Origin: Synaphobranchus kaupii
Lineage: Eukaryota; Chordata; Actinopteri; Anguilliformes; Synaphobranchidae
Direction of reading: 5' to 3'
Assembly: GCA_029718625.1 (NCBI GenBank)
Contig: CM056391.1
Location: 24,218,305 to 24,282,304 of the forward strand
DNA: 64,000 bases
Under the pieces are notes generated by a model. The model did not search any database. It was not told the origin of the DNA and saw nothing but the letters and a program-made list of their open reading frames with translations. This document shows, piece by piece, positions 50,915-62,861 of this stretch. The position numbers and the translations under genes are program-made. Within the stretch, counting starts at the first letter, position 1; every line of letters begins with the position of its first letter.

Positions 50915-51690
50915 ACAAATACAATGGTTTACACTACCATTCAAAAGTTTGGAATCACTGAGACATTTTTATGTTTTTGAAAGAAATTGATATTTTTATT
51001 CACCGAGGTAACATTAAATTGATCAAAAAATACAGTCAAGACATGTTACAAATGTTACAAACTACTATTTCTATTTAATTCTATTTCTACTTTAGCAATT
51101 GCAGCCATTTTTACACAGTCCCCCCCATTTTAGAGGACCAAAAGTAATTAACATAAATGTAAATAAAGTCATCAATAAAATTTGACATCATAATATTTGG
51201 TTGCATATCCTTTGCATGCCATGACTTCCTGATGTCTGTGACCCAAAAACATCAAAACACTCTTGATATCTTATTTTCAGGTAGTCTTACAAGCGATACT
51301 ATAACCTCTCTGCATTTGAATGGATCTGGGGGGTGGGACTAGATTAAGCTGTAAATTACACGGGAATAGTATGGAACATATGGTTGGCTAAATGGCTATA
51401 GGTCATCAAGAGGTATCAAACGAGCCCCCAACCATCACTCTGCTACCAGATGTGCAATAGATATGGATGGATCACTTTAAGGGTTGTTTCTCCTGACTCA
51501 TTTAACCATGCGATAGATAACCATGTCTTCCATACAATTCCTGTGTAACTTAAAGATTAATCTAGTCCCACCCCCTAAATTCTTCTCCAGCACATCCCAA
51601 AGACTTTCAATGGGGTTAAGGTGAGGACTCATGCTCCCTGAACCACTCTTTCACAATTTGAGCCTGATGAATAGGAAAGGCCTACTTGTA
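50915..51690. mobile_element. Tc1-like transposon relic, interrupted
   Basis: The left end contains ACCATTCAAAAGTTTGGAAT, a terminal motif typical of fish Tc1-like elements. Further in, 51190-51245 (TGCATGCCATGACTTCCTGA and onward) is an inverted match to 28500-28560 in this window. The right part, 51590-51640, contains CCCAAAGACTTTCAATGGGG, typical of the Tc1 transposase coding region in antisense. No open frame survives. A separate MITE at about 51330-51577 splits it. Confidence 0.65.
51330..51577. mobile_element. MITE with ~45-bp inverted repeats nested in a Tc1 relic
   Basis: The left arm (GGTGGGACTAGATTAAGCTG to about 51375) and the right arm ending GATTAATCTAGTCCCACC are inverted complements over about 45 bp with a few mismatches, including TCCATAC(T/A)ATTCC at the inner end. 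The element is about 250 bp and non-coding. The two flanks belong to one Tc1 relic, so this insertion is younger. The right end lies about 260 bp from the donor of the ambra1 cassette exon. Confidence 0.75.
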
Positions 51691-51836
51691 CGTATTTTTC
51701 TTTTTATGACAGCTCTTTGATAATTGTAAGTAGGCTAGGCAAAAGAAAATAAGACCAATGTTATTTTCAAAGAACATGCACTCATTCTAATATCCATTTT
51801 TGCGAAAGATGCTGTATGGAAGCTCTGGGGTATTAC

Positions 51837-51980
51837 CAGTGCTGGCGGTGCTGGTGCCGGCCTCAGTGGAGGTGTCGGCAGCCCTGCCATCCTGGGGCTG
51901 GGTGCTGGGGGGTGTTTGGGGTCTCCTCTCTGCGCTGCTGCTGCCGCTGCTCGTGGAGGGTTCCTCCAGGTGTCCTGGGA
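51837..51980 (-). CDS. ambra1: ambra1 probable cassette exon, 48 codons, phase 1-1
   Basis: A candidate exon between the two certain ambra1 exons on the same strand. It has a textbook acceptor (pyrimidine-rich TTTCCCTCCAG|TCCC) and a donor CACTG|GTAATA. Its length is 144 nt, and both ends are phase 1, so including or skipping it keeps the reading frame. The encoded peptide begins VPGHLEEPSTSSGSSSAERR and ends DTSTEAGTSTAST; it is rich in Ser, Thr, Pro and Gln and looks disordered, like the rest of the AMBRA1 tail. The segment HLEEPSTSS resembles DLQEPSTSQ at the end of the preceding exon. If the donor is not used, the frame reads through to a TAG at 51787-51789 after about 16 more residues, giving a possible alternative C-terminus. 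I infer alternative splicing from phase and position only; no transcript evidence is available. An L2-like LINE ends about 130 bp upstream of its acceptor. Confidence 0.75.
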
Positions 51981-52111
51981 CTGGAGGGAAATGAGCAAAG
52001 GATTCTGATGAGTCAGCAGAAAGGCCGTTTGTCTGTCTGCACAAAGCTATTCAGGGACCGGACAGGTGGAAAGCTCACAAAATGAAAGTGTTTGAGGAGA
52101 CACATAATTTA

Positions 52112-55100
52112 ATAATAATATATAATAATAATAATAATAAAACTTTATTTGTATAGCACATTTCATACAAGGATTGTAGCTCAAAGTGCTTTACATAATA
52201 ATATAAAAGACAGTGTAAGGCAAGCAGCAGGTGCAGTTCATATAGTGGGAAAGGTATAAAATAATAATCAACATCATATCAGATCCTAATGTTCTAATAG
52301 GTTACTTAGTTACCATAATCTCGTTTCAAATAAACATTAACACATTAATCAACATCATATCAGATCCTAGTGTTCTAATAGGTTACTTGAGTTACCATAA
52401 TCTCATTACAACATTAACATAAAGGATGGAATATAAATAGTGGCAGATAAAAAATAAAAATTTAAAAATGTAAAAATTTAAAATTAAACAGTAGTGTGTT
52501 TAGTGCAGAGTAAGATTAAAAGTGCAAATCAGAGTGCAATAATACTGGAACTAGTATTTAGGAATAATGATGAAGACGGGTCAGTCAAATGCTTTGGTGA
52601 AAAGATATGTTTTAAGCTGCCTTTTAAATATCTCTAAGGTGTTAGCTTCCCTGATATTTGTGGGTAGTGCATTCCACAGTTTTGGGGCATAGTTAACAAA
52701 GGCTGCATCACCAATCTTTTTATGACTGCTTCTGTTGATCTCTAATAGACCTGCATCAGATGATCGGAGTGTTCTAGCTGGTGTGTAATTTGTTAGGGAG
52801 TTTGCAATGTAGCTAGGTCCTTGTCCATTTAGAGCTTTGTATGTGAGGAGGAGGACCTTAAAATCAATTCTAAAAGTTACAGGTAGCCAATGTAGAGTAG
52901 CTAAGACTGGACTAATGTGTTCTCGCCTCTTGGTTTTGGTTAGTAATCTAGCTGCAGAGTTTTGAATAAGTTGGAGTCTTTCAGTGGTTTTCTTGGGGAG
53001 ACCAGTGAAAAGTGCATTGCAGTAGTCCAGTCGGCTAGATATGAACGCATGAATTAGCTTCTCAGCATCATTTTCAGTTATGAATGGTCGTACCTTCGCT
53101 ATGTTTCTGAGGTGGAAGAAAGCTTTTTTGGTCACTTTGTTTATATGGGAGTTGAAGTTCAAGTCTGAGTCAAGGATGACACCAAGACTAGTTACCTCAG
53201 GTTTAATCCAGGAAGTTAAGCTTCCTAGGTTTTTAGTTAGCATCTCTCTCTTTGATTTGGGACCAACAAGAAGAACTTCAGTTTTGTCGTCATTTAATTT
53301 GAGGAAATTTGCATTCATCCATTTGTTTATTGCCAACAAGCAGTTGGTAATGGATTTAATTGCTGTTGTATCGTTTGGTTCAGCGGATATGTACAATTGT
53401 GTATCGTCCGCATAGCTATGGAAATCTACATTATATTCTCTAATGATGTCACCGAGTGGTAACATATAGAGAGAGAAGAGTAATGGACCTAAGCAGCTCC
53501 CTTGTGCAACCCCGTAGCAACTTTCATATCTCTCTGATACATTGTTTCCCAGACTAACATAAAACTTCCTTCCTCTGATATATGTCTTGAGCCAGTTCAA
53601 TACACAATCAGAGAACCCAATATGCTTTTCAAGTCGATTGATTAAAATGTCATGATCAATAGTATCAAAAGCCGCACTGAGATCCAATAAGATAAGGATG
53701 GAGACTTTATTTGCATCAGAGTTTAGTCTGAGATCGCTAATTAATTTTGTGAGAGCAGTTTCAGTACTGTGATATCTTCTGAAACCCGACTGAAAGATTT
53801 CTAAGATGTTATTTTCATTGAGGAATGAGTTTAGTTGGATTGAGACTATCTTTTCTAGCACTTTACTAATGAATGGAAGATTTGATATCGGTCTATAATT
53901 TGTTAGTATGTTGTTATCCAGTTTGGGTTTCTTTAGTATAGGCTTTACAACAGCTGTTTTAAAGCTTTCTGGGAAGACACCAGTTCTAAGGGACGTGTTT
54001 ATAATTTCCAGTACCGGGCTTGAGATACTATCAAACACTCGCTTGAAAAACATTGTGGGTATAGGATCGACATCTGATGTAGTTGAATTGCACTGAGTGA
54101 CCGTTTTGCATAATTCACTCATTGTGATACAAGTGAACTTACTCATGGTTACATTGCAGGGTCTATCGATATCTGTTACACCTCCACTACTAGTGATATT
54201 TGCCCTGATCGTAGTTATCTTGTTCTTGAAGAACTGAGCCAGTTCTTCGCATTTAGCTGCAGATGATAGTGGGGGGGCAGGGACAGTGTTTAGTAGCTGA
54301 TCGATAGTGGAGAAGAGAACTCTGGAATTTCCGGCATTGTCTGTAATAATATTGGAAAAATATGTTTTTCTGGCTAGACGAATGATTCTGTTATAAGTGG
54401 TTAGTGCATCTTTGCAGATGTCGTAATGAATAGTGGATTTAGTTTTTTTCCATTTTCTCTCTGCTACGCGGCATTTTCTTTTTTCTTCACTAACATTATT
54501 GATTTTCAGCCATGGGGAGGTTCTATTTGACAACTTCTTTTTTTTAGTTTTCAATGGGGCTACCGAATCTAACACCGATGATAGAGCATCATTGAGATTC
54601 TCTACCATCTCGTTAAGGGAACATTCATGATTTGGCTTATAGAGAGTCATTTCTTCTGAGAAATTTTCCACAGCTTTATCATCTAGATATCTTTTTTGGA
54701 TTATGAATTGGTTTGTGGTGTTTGTTATACTGGTTAAGATGATTACATCAAAGAGAATACAGTGGTGATCAGAGAGTGGTAGATCCGTTACTGAAACATT
54801 ATTGATGTTCAGTCCAGTTGTTATCACTAAATCCAGTGTGTTTCCTTGCCGGTGAGTTGAATCTGTTATGTGTTGAGTTAGATTGAAGCTGTCTAGAAGA
54901 TTTAAAAGCTCAACAGTTCTAGGGTCTGCTTTTTTATTTACGTGAATATTGAGGTCCCCGTTTAGAACTATTTTGTCATATCTGGTGACACATATTGATA
55001 GTAGTTCAGACATTTCCTGTATAAATATTGGTGAGTGCTTGGGTGGCCGATATATTATGACAATTAGTATTTGTTCAGTTGTGAGCTCAATAGCAAGATA

Positions 55101-55710
55101 TTCAATTGCTGTGAATTTACCCATCTCAATGATTTTGAACAACAGTTTTGATGAGAAGATAGCTGCGACGACTCCTCCTCTTTTAGATTTCCTAGATGCT
55201 TGATGAAAGTTATAGTTTGGCGGGCATGCTTCTATCATTGTTGCCGTTGCCGTATCATCGTTTAACCAAGTTTCTGTTAGACATATGCAGTCTAAGTTAT
55301 TGTCCTTAATCAGTTCATTAACTAGAAAGGTTTTATTATTTAATGATCTGACATTTAGGAGGGCCAATTTCATCTGCTGGACATTTTGAGATGGGACAGG
55401 AGGAGATATTTTTGTAGAAGAGACATGTACAGTTTTAAGAATTCTAGGACGTATTTCATGTATTTTGTAGTTGTAATCATGCATTTTACCATGCCATTTG
55501 CTATTTATGATGACCGGTATGTTTGATGAAATAGCATGGCGACTGTCCTAACAGTGTTTTTCTCGCTGGATGTCCATATCACTGACAAATTCCGTCAGGG
55601 GGATAGAGGTCTGAGCAGTGTCAGTGTCCTTGCGGTAGGCGGTTTGGGATGCGTCAGTCGGGGCTTCCTCCAGAATCAGCGCTTGCTTGCGATTGTATAA
55701 TAATAATAAT
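52112..55710 (-). mobile_element. Near full-length L2-like non-LTR retrotransposon
   Basis: A LINE of the CR1/L2 group in the sense orientation of ambra1, inside its intron. It ends at the 3' side in a (TAT/ATA)n tail at 52112-52142, preceded by a 3'UTR that holds a tandem duplication of about 79 bp (52264-52340 and 52345-52415). The intact ORF at 55484-52581 is described separately. The 5' limit is uncertain; L2-like leader sequence may continue to a second ATA-repeat tract near 55700. Its lack of frame damage makes it much younger than the other LINE relics in the window. Confidence 0.8.
52581..55484 (-). CDS. L2-like LINE ORF2: AP endonuclease plus reverse transcriptase, intact
   Basis: An uninterrupted 967-residue protein. 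The N-terminal apurinic-like endonuclease (residues about 38-246) shows LNVRSLNN (43-50), CLTETWL (68-74, with the catalytic-type Glu at 71), IYRPP (144-148), NGDLNIH (175-181) and SDHHCILFD (238-246). A linker follows, then the reverse transcriptase (about 480-760): [16 protein letters not shown] (529-544), FQSGFRRYHSTETAL (564-578), DLSAAFDTID (601-610, first catalytic Asp), GVAQGSCLGPLLF (658-670) and YADDTQLY (691-698, catalytic DD). The C-terminal domain shows RLDYCNALF (818-826), QNSAARLLT (841-849) and LHWLPV (864-869), all hallmarks of L2-type LINEs. It would nick target DNA and copy its own RNA by target-primed reverse transcription. The first Met is arbitrary; the true start may be at or after MKLALLNVR. 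Length is in the usual range, and all core residues I can check are present, so it could be active. Confidence 0.9.
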   Translation of the reverse strand: MHDYNYKIHEIRPRILKTVHVSSTKISPPVPSQNVQQMKLALLNVRSLNNKTFLVNELIKDNNLDCICLTETWLNDDTATATMIEACPPNYNFHQASRKSKRGGVVAAIFSSKLLFKIIEMGKFTAIEYLAIELTTEQILIVIIYRPPKHSPIFIQEMSELLSICVTRYDKIVLNGDLNIHVNKKADPRTVELLNLLDSFNLTQHITDSTHRQGNTLDLVITTGLNINNVSVTDLPLSDHHCILFDVIILTSITNTTNQFIIQKRYLDDKAVENFSEEMTLYKPNHECSLNEMVENLNDALSSVLDSVAPLKTKKKKLSNRTSPWLKINNVSEEKRKCRVAERKWKKTKSTIHYDICKDALTTYNRIIRLARKTYFSNIITDNAGNSRVLFSTIDQLLNTVPAPPLSSAAKCEELAQFFKNKITTIRANITSSGGVTDIDRPCNVTMSKFTCITMSELCKTVTQCNSTTSDVDPIPTMFFKRVFDSISSPVLEIINTSLRTGVFPESFKTAVVKPILKKPKLDNNILTNYRPISNLPFISKVLEKIVSIQLNSFLNENNILEIFQSGFRRYHSTETALTKLISDLRLNSDANKVSILILLDLSAAFDTIDHDILINRLEKHIGFSDCVLNWLKTYIRGRKFYVSLGNNVSERYESCYGVAQGSCLGPLLFSLYMLPLGDIIREYNVDFHSYADDTQLYISAEPNDTTAIKSITNCLLAINKWMNANFLKLNDDKTEVLLVGPKSKREMLTKNLGSLTSWIKPEVTSLGVILDSDLNFNSHINKVTKKAFFHLRNIAKVRPFITENDAEKLIHAFISSRLDYCNALFTGLPKKTTERLQLIQNSAARLLTKTKRREHISPVLATLHWLPVTFRIDFKVLLLTYKALNGQGPSYIANSLTNYTPARTLRSSDAGLLEINRSSHKKIGDAAFVNYAPKLWNALPTNIREANTLEIFKRQLKTYLFTKAFD

Positions 55711-58700
55711 AAACCTATGTAGAACCAACAAGAGCACTGACAACAGAAGATTTAATGACAAATGCAAAAGATCAGAGGAATACCCCCCTCCTTTTTTTAG
55801 TTTCCTCAAGGGTTCATGTGTATTACTAGGCCCTTCATTTTGAGGGAAATGTTGTGTTATTTGCAGTTTCATCTACTCCAAGAGTTCACAAAGTTCCCTG
55901 AAGGAAAACAAACTTTTAACAAGATTGCTAATTAATCAAGGAGTCATACAAGCTCAATCCTGGCTGGATATCTTCCCAGACGTGTGTGTGCGCACACATG
56001 TGCGTGCGTGCGTGCGAGTGAGCGAGCATGTTTTTGAATGTACCCGATTGGTTCAGTGCGGACAATTCCTAGTGGTGTTCAGTAATGAGCATGTTCATGA
56101 TATTGCTTTGTTGCACTTAGAGAACTTGTTTAAAAGAAAAAAGAAAAAAAGTTAAGATTTTTTCCCATTTTGTGCTTAAATTTGTTTATCCACAGAACTG
56201 AAATGTAAAACTGTCTACGGTCATTTGGTCAATGCACTGAGAGGAGACTACAGCATGCTTCACTTCCATGGAAGAGTTGAAGCAGAGATGAGACAGCGGC
56301 GGCTGGCTGGCACAGCTTTCGCACGGTGCAAGTAGCACATATTGGCGGGAGGCAGAGATGCGTGAGAGAAAGGCATGAAACGGGGAAAAGAAACCATGCA
56401 AAGCGCATGGGCTTTTGGAGCACCCCTTCCAACTTAAATAATCCTTCAGCAAATATCCTTTTATCCATCAATGTACGGTCATCTGTGAGCAACCGAGAAA
56501 CAGTAAAGGTATTATTTTATGCAAAATCTAGCCAACACAATGCACTGTGCATATGCACATTTTTGACAACAGTTTTACATGTTTCACACAAGTGCATTTG
56601 CATGCTTATGCATTTTTATATAACTGGTATGTATAAAAATTGGACTGAAGATGGGCACATAATAATCTGCTCTGCCCTGCTCTTGGGTCCTCTCATACAC
56701 CCACACATCACGCTTATTTTTTTGTCCAGACAACACTATGAAAACTCTTGCATTTCAATAATATGTGCTCAGGGGTTAAAAGCTTAGCAGTTGAGACAAT
56801 GGCAGGATTAACTGGGTGAGGTGTCAGTCATCGGTCACAGAGAGATTTGAGCAATCCCTCTTTCCCGATGTTTCCCTTCCACCGCCTCCACCCAACTCCA
56901 TTTACAAGAGGTTAATGACAACATTTCTGTTTGCTGACAGATCGGCCAACACACCATCACATCCTTTGAAACCCATTGATGATTTAAAAAAATATACGGA
57001 AATATGTGAGGTCACTGAATGAGGAAAATTCATTCCTGAACTTTTAATGTCTCCAGATTTGCTACACATTGTGAGTGTGTGAAGGCCACATCTCAAGGTA
57101 ATTATCACTGAAACAAAAAGTTTACGACGAGATGATTTTGTATTTTTGCTATATTTAATGTATCAGTACATTACAAGGGAAGGGAGGTCAGTGGTGCACC
57201 ACACAATGACTAAAAGCCTAAACTCGTACACGGATACAGCCATCAGCTTCAAATCTTCAGACTGTTCATGTGCTGGCTACAGAGAGCGTCACTGGAGATC
57301 ACCGCAGGCCATCTGGCCATAACTGTGCTTCGTGAAAAGTGATGGATATGCATATGGCCTAACCAAAATTAAGCATCACACTCTATCCAACCATGAAGGG
57401 CAGGTCCAGAGGTATCGCAAAACAAACCGTCCGTCCATTACTCTGCAGACAATGAAAGTGTGGCTCTGCTTTTAAAAATCTTTTTCAACCTTGCTTTTAT
57501 TTCTTCTCGTAAAAGCAGAGAGCGCTAACAGAACTCAAGATCAGTGTACCCAGACTGTTATGTCAACAGGGAACCTGCATCATCAATACTTACCTGACAT
57601 GCTTTTACAAAAGTACAACAGATATCCAGACTTGACCTATAGAAATTAATTGTATGCAGTTGGCAGTAAGAGATGTGCCCAAACTTTCTTCTCCCCCGGC
57701 ACATACATACCAGCATGTACTTCCCTCTCTGTGCTCACCTTCTGTGGAGGTCAATGGCATTTATACTCTCACTGTTCTCTTAACTATTGATGGGAGAACT
57801 GAGAGACGGCATTCACCATCCTGTTGAGGAGAAAAGGCCACAGCACAGCTGACTGGCTCCCTAATTGTCATACCAGTTTTCTGTACCGCTTCCCTTGAGT
57901 CTGAGCATCAAACACTTCGATATAAACCACAGTGTCAATTTCACTCAGATCCGTGGGACCTGATAAAACAACAAAATCTGGCTACTAACAAGTTAAGCCA
58001 ATTACAATTCTTCGCAGGGAGGACACCCAGTAAAGCTTATTTCAATTGCATGCCAAATCCAAACAGCTATTGCCTTTTGGAAGCTCGATTTATGACTTAA
58101 ACTTTTATAAACCAAGGGGCACAATCCACATAAATATATTAATAGATTAAAAGCTCTAGATATGTTGTAAAATAGTTAGCATTAGCGGACAAGTGAATCA
58201 TAACACTGAGTGAATTTGCCATCATCACGTTAGAACAGCTAGCTGTATTACTTAGAATAGAACAGGTTTGATAGCTTGAAGCAGGGCTGCTTGAAGCATA
58301 GGCAATATAAACTATCGCATAAGGGTTCATCCGTCTGGAGGGGTGGCAACTGTCTGGAGGGATGGAAAAGAGGGAAAATCGGGGGGGGGGGGGGGGGGGG
58401 GGTGATTGATAGTCGGCAGCTATTTGTTTTTTTGTGTTTTTTTTCCTCCCCTGGAGCAGTAGTTCATACGATGGGTAGGTGAGGGCACAATATTTCTTAA
58501 ATTGTTTGGGGGGGGGGGGGTGATCAAGTGACCTGCACCACCATCTGAGGCCCTCTCCTCGACCTCCACAGCGCGACTTGCACACGTTTCAACAACAACT
58601 GCGGTAGCTTCGGTAGATTACGTACAAACTGTGCCAGACGCTATTCCAGCTTTGATCAGTAGCAGAAGAAAAAAATCATCATCAACTCGGGTGGTAAACC

Positions 58701-59420
58701 ATTCCAATCTTGCTTTTGCATTTTTGAATATTCATGAATTCAGTAAACGCTACCAAGAGTCAAATCAACAACTGGTTGGCGTAGGGGGAAAGTTCATGAA
58801 CAATATACTTGTTTACCCAGTCTAATGATATGCCACCATCTGACCCTGAACAATTTCGCAAGCTGTGCTGACGTTTGAGCAGGTTTTATGGAGGAGAGCA
58901 CAGCGCTATACTAAAACAAAAACATCCGTTTCATCATGTTAAGACGGTTTCTCTGTAAAAAAAAAACAAAAAAAAAACAATCGAACCATGCTTTCTGCAG
59001 AGGTCTATCAAGCAGTGGGAGGCTGTTAAATCACCTTTATATCAGAAAAAAACAAAGTGTTATTGCTTTGGCCTTTGTCCGCTTGCATGCAAATTGCACA
59101 AATATAGCACGGCACTTGCTGACACTAGGTGAGAAGTTCCTGCCAAACGTGGACCCTTATTTGCTTAGCGGGGAAAAAGGTTTCCCTTCCGGGCTCTTGC
59201 AAAGCCAGAAGTCATTAGCCTAATAATTCAGCAATGGCAGAAAATGCTTTACCGTGCGGTGAGGTGCATACATTCACAGACGTTACACATGTGCAAATTA
59301 GGCCATCTGGTCTAGGGAGCCCCGGCGGGAAGCACGATAGTGTTCCTTCAGCTCGATGACGCCTTTCTGTCATCAAGTGTCGGTGCTCCCTCAGGCTGCA
59401 GTACCTGGTCCAAGAACACT
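55711..59420 (-). other. ambra1 intron: no exon seen
   Basis: Intronic sequence with simple repeats: GT/GC-rich tract near 55980-56020, a 22-G tract at 58381-58402 and a second G tract at about 58507-58520. A CNE-like but unproven stretch lies around 57180-57350. Nothing coding was recognised. Confidence 0.55.
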
Positions 59421-60088
59421 GAGCTGCACATTTCAGAACAAAGCTAGATTTAACTGAACACTGAGCTGTCCATTTGAGAACAAAGCTAGATTTAACTAAA
59501 CACTGAGCTGTCCATTTGAGAACAAAGCTAGATTTAACTGAACACTGAGCTGTCCATTTGAGAACAAAGCTAGATTTAACTGAACACAGAGCTGTCCATT
59601 TGAGAACAAAGCTAGATTTAACTGAACACTGAGCTGTCCATTTGAGAACAAAGCTAGATTTAACTGAACACTGAGCTGTCCATTTGAGAACAAAGCTAGA
59701 TTTAACTGAACACTGAGCTGTCCATTTGAGAACAAAGCTAGATTTAACTGAACACTGAGCTGCACATTTGAGAACAAAGCTAGATTTAACTGAACACTGA
59801 GCTGTCCATTTGAGAACAAAGCTAGATTTAACTGAACACTGAGATGTCCATTTGAGAACAAAGCTAGATTTAACTGAACACTGAGCTGTCCATTTGAGAA
59901 CAAAGCTAGATTTAACTGAAGACTGAGCTGTCCATTTGAGAACAAAGCTAGATTTAACTGAACACCGAGCTGTCCATTTGAGAACAAAGCTAGATTTAAC
60001 TGAACACTGAGCTGCCCATTTGAGAACAAAGCTAAATTTAACTGAACACCGAGCTGTCCACTTGAGAACAAAGCTAGATTTAACTGAC
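59421..60088. repeat. 42-bp minisatellite, about 16 copies
   Basis: Head-to-tail units of 42 bp (core CTGTCCATTTGAGAACAAAG then CTAGATTTAACTGAACACTGAG), about 16 copies with only scattered substitutions. Because 42 is divisible by 3 and the unit lacks stops in two minus frames, long open frames of 14-residue repeats appear (332 and 191 codons). They have no start context or known domain and are best seen as by-products of the repeat. It lies in an ambra1 intron. Confidence 0.92.
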
Positions 60089-62861
60089 GGCAACTGAGAA
60101 AGTGTCTTCTTCTGCTTCGAGAACATGTTTGATTTACTAAGAATGGAGGTTGGGCTCATTGCAATTTGTGTTTTTAACATCATCCCTCCTGTGTTCAGTA
60201 ACAAAGAGTCCATACTACAATTTAAGAATCAAATCTATCAATCTGCTCAGCAGTCGACCAAGTTGCATGACCAAGCCCAAGGTGTATATTCCCTTTATAC
60301 AAACTACAACCAAATAAACAGATGCTGGAAAGAAATATGAAACAAAAAACCTGTATATGCAATAGTCCGTTAAGTAGTTTGGGAAGCCCAGGACAAACAT
60401 CTCGTGTTAATGTGCCACAGGTGCAATGAATGCTAAAGAATGTGTTGGCGATTAAGGATCTCTTTTGCGCACCCCCACCCCCTCCAATTTTGAACCTTGA
60501 GACCTACACCGCTGTAGTGATTTGACAAATACTGTATGATAGTGAAACTAGTAAAAATAAAAAAAACTGGTTTATTGCTGGTTGATGAAGACCAAAGCAA
60601 CTCTTCAGACATTCATTTTAGTGAAGATTTCGAGAGCTGTACTGACTCAGTCAATATGAACTGAGTCAATTTCTGGATGAAAGGTTGGTTATGAAACGAT
60701 AGCCTAGTTCTTGGAATTGGAGCTTTAGAACATTTCAATCAGAATACAACGTAATGCCAACACAATTAATGAAGAGCATTATGGTCTGGCCTTGAACCAA
60801 CTCTAAAAGACAATCTTCACCGTCTGGGTTGCGTGTCATTGTGTTCAAGAAATAGATATAGAAAAAACTAACTTCCAGGGGAATTCAAACATGATTATAA
60901 ATTGATATCCAAACACTGGTCAAATGTTAGAATAAATGGTACTGGGTTAAAATTATGTTCAGACCAGTTCAGTTCACAGGGCCAGTTGGACAGAAGCCAG
61001 CATGTTCCTTCTCAGAAAGACTCCCACAAGTCCGCTATCGACCGCGGCCTCATCAACATAAGCCTGCTCGGAAAGCTCGCATTTTTACAAGGCCGGGATC
61101 ATGACTCTGATGGCACAGGCTCCCGAGGGGCATCAGAGACTATGGGGGCCTTTCTGCCCATTAGATTTAATCCCCCCCTTCACCCTTCAGAGGATGTCCC
61201 CAAATGCTTGTTTTTAAGCCTCCAACAGTGCCTCAGATGCTGGCCGCCCCTTCAGAAATCCCTACAGGAGCTATAGTCCACACCATCACAAGTAATGAGG
61301 TCACTTTACAGCTACGACCCATCTAATTATTTAGACTGTGCGTTGTATCACTATGATTTACTGGCTGATGGTGGCCACAAGGTGCATCTGATCTTAAAAG
61401 TGCACGAAATTAACAACTCCCTTGGAACAGAAAGAATGAGCAGACTGCCCCTCTCCAAGTTCAACAATAGCAGTTGACGCATAGAGCAATAATGTTAATC
61501 CATTGGCTGTGAAAAGGGTTATATTACCAAGTCTTGGGTGGATATCAAACTATGATGGACTACAATACATGCAAGTCTAAGTCGTAATGGATGTGGGCTT
61601 TTAGGCGGCTCATTCTGTTTAAAATACTGGGTTTCAGTGTGTGACACACCCCACGGTCTGGTTCTGAACCCTGACCTTGCTCCTGGAGCCATGCTGGGTA
61701 GTGCATAATTAAGGACGGTGGGTTTATTACAGAGGATTTGTATCTGTCTCATTGTGCAAAACCAACGCCTCTGGATGATCTTGCACTTGCATCCTGTCTA
61801 TGGTAATGAATGGCATCAGCAGGCATTTCAAAGGAGCGTGCGAGCGTGTTCACACTCTCCGTAACTGCTGGAGGTGCTGCAAGTGGCCATTTCAAATTGG
61901 TAGAAGAACTCGGAGATAGAAATTGGTTATAAAAAGTCATAATGGAAAGGAAGCTGATTGAACCGTGCACCACAGTACATGTCAAATGTTACGCCCGGGT
62001 GTGCGACCTGCCATTTGAAACCAACACGCCAAAATGTCAGTCCTCCGAAGAGGAAAACGGGAAGCGTGGCGGAAGGGCATCATTTTTCCGCAGAGAAACA
62101 GAACGGTACAATAACGGTTTAATGAAAGGAATACTTCAAGAGGCGGGTCGACACACAGTACACGAGGCTATCAGGGTAACGATGACTGCATGGATCACAG
62201 GAGTGACGACCAATTTACATGTTTCATTTGTTTCGATGAGAATAAGAGCCCAGCGACTGGAAAACCACCACCCTGCTGGTGCCCTTTCTTAGGTTTAGCT
62301 GGAACCCATGGTAATTTAGACATGAAGAGCTCTTCTCTAGGCCCTATTTGGTAGCCTGTGAAAAGCCTCTAAAGCCTACATGGCTGCGTGTTAATGGTAC
62401 AGCCTCTCTTACAGGAGCTGCACGCACCGAAGTAGAGCAGCGAATTCATTTCAAGGCCTGTGGAGGGCTAGCATATCCCATTAAGGGCTGAATATGCCAT
62501 TAAAGCCCAGTGTCTTCTATGAAAATGATAACGTGATTACAACGTGCAACGGAAACACCCCGTGAAACAACTTAATCGTCTGCCACAAAAACAGCGTGAA
62601 ATTGAGTCCACTGGATCCTCTGAAAATAAATAACGCGTGATGTGAGTATTTTGGAAAAAATCTCACAGTACTGAGAGTCACTGCTTTGCTTTTGTAAGCA
62701 GCATTTTAACTCAATCTGCTGTGCTCATGGTAGACAGCGAAAATTCCAGGAAATCATATCAGCTATAACTGAAGCAGGAACAAATGTGGAAAAATAGTAG
62801 TCTTCAGAGTTTAAAAAAAAAATAATTTTCAGTTCACGGAGGTCAGAGAAGAAACTCCTAC
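60089..62861 (-). other. ambra1 intron: no exon seen
   Basis: Largely unique-looking sequence without recognised transposons. The GC-balanced stretch from about 62200 to 62500 just downstream of the TQT exon looks constrained by eye (ordered, low in simple repeats), but this is only an impression. Confidence 0.5.

Noticed and set aside
58139..58585. 148-codon minus-strand frame with poly-Pro
   Set aside because: Created by G/C homopolymers; no known domain.
59215..60213. 332-codon minus-strand open frame with 14-residue repeats
   Set aside because: Produced by the 42-bp minisatellite; no start context, domain or codon pattern supports a gene.
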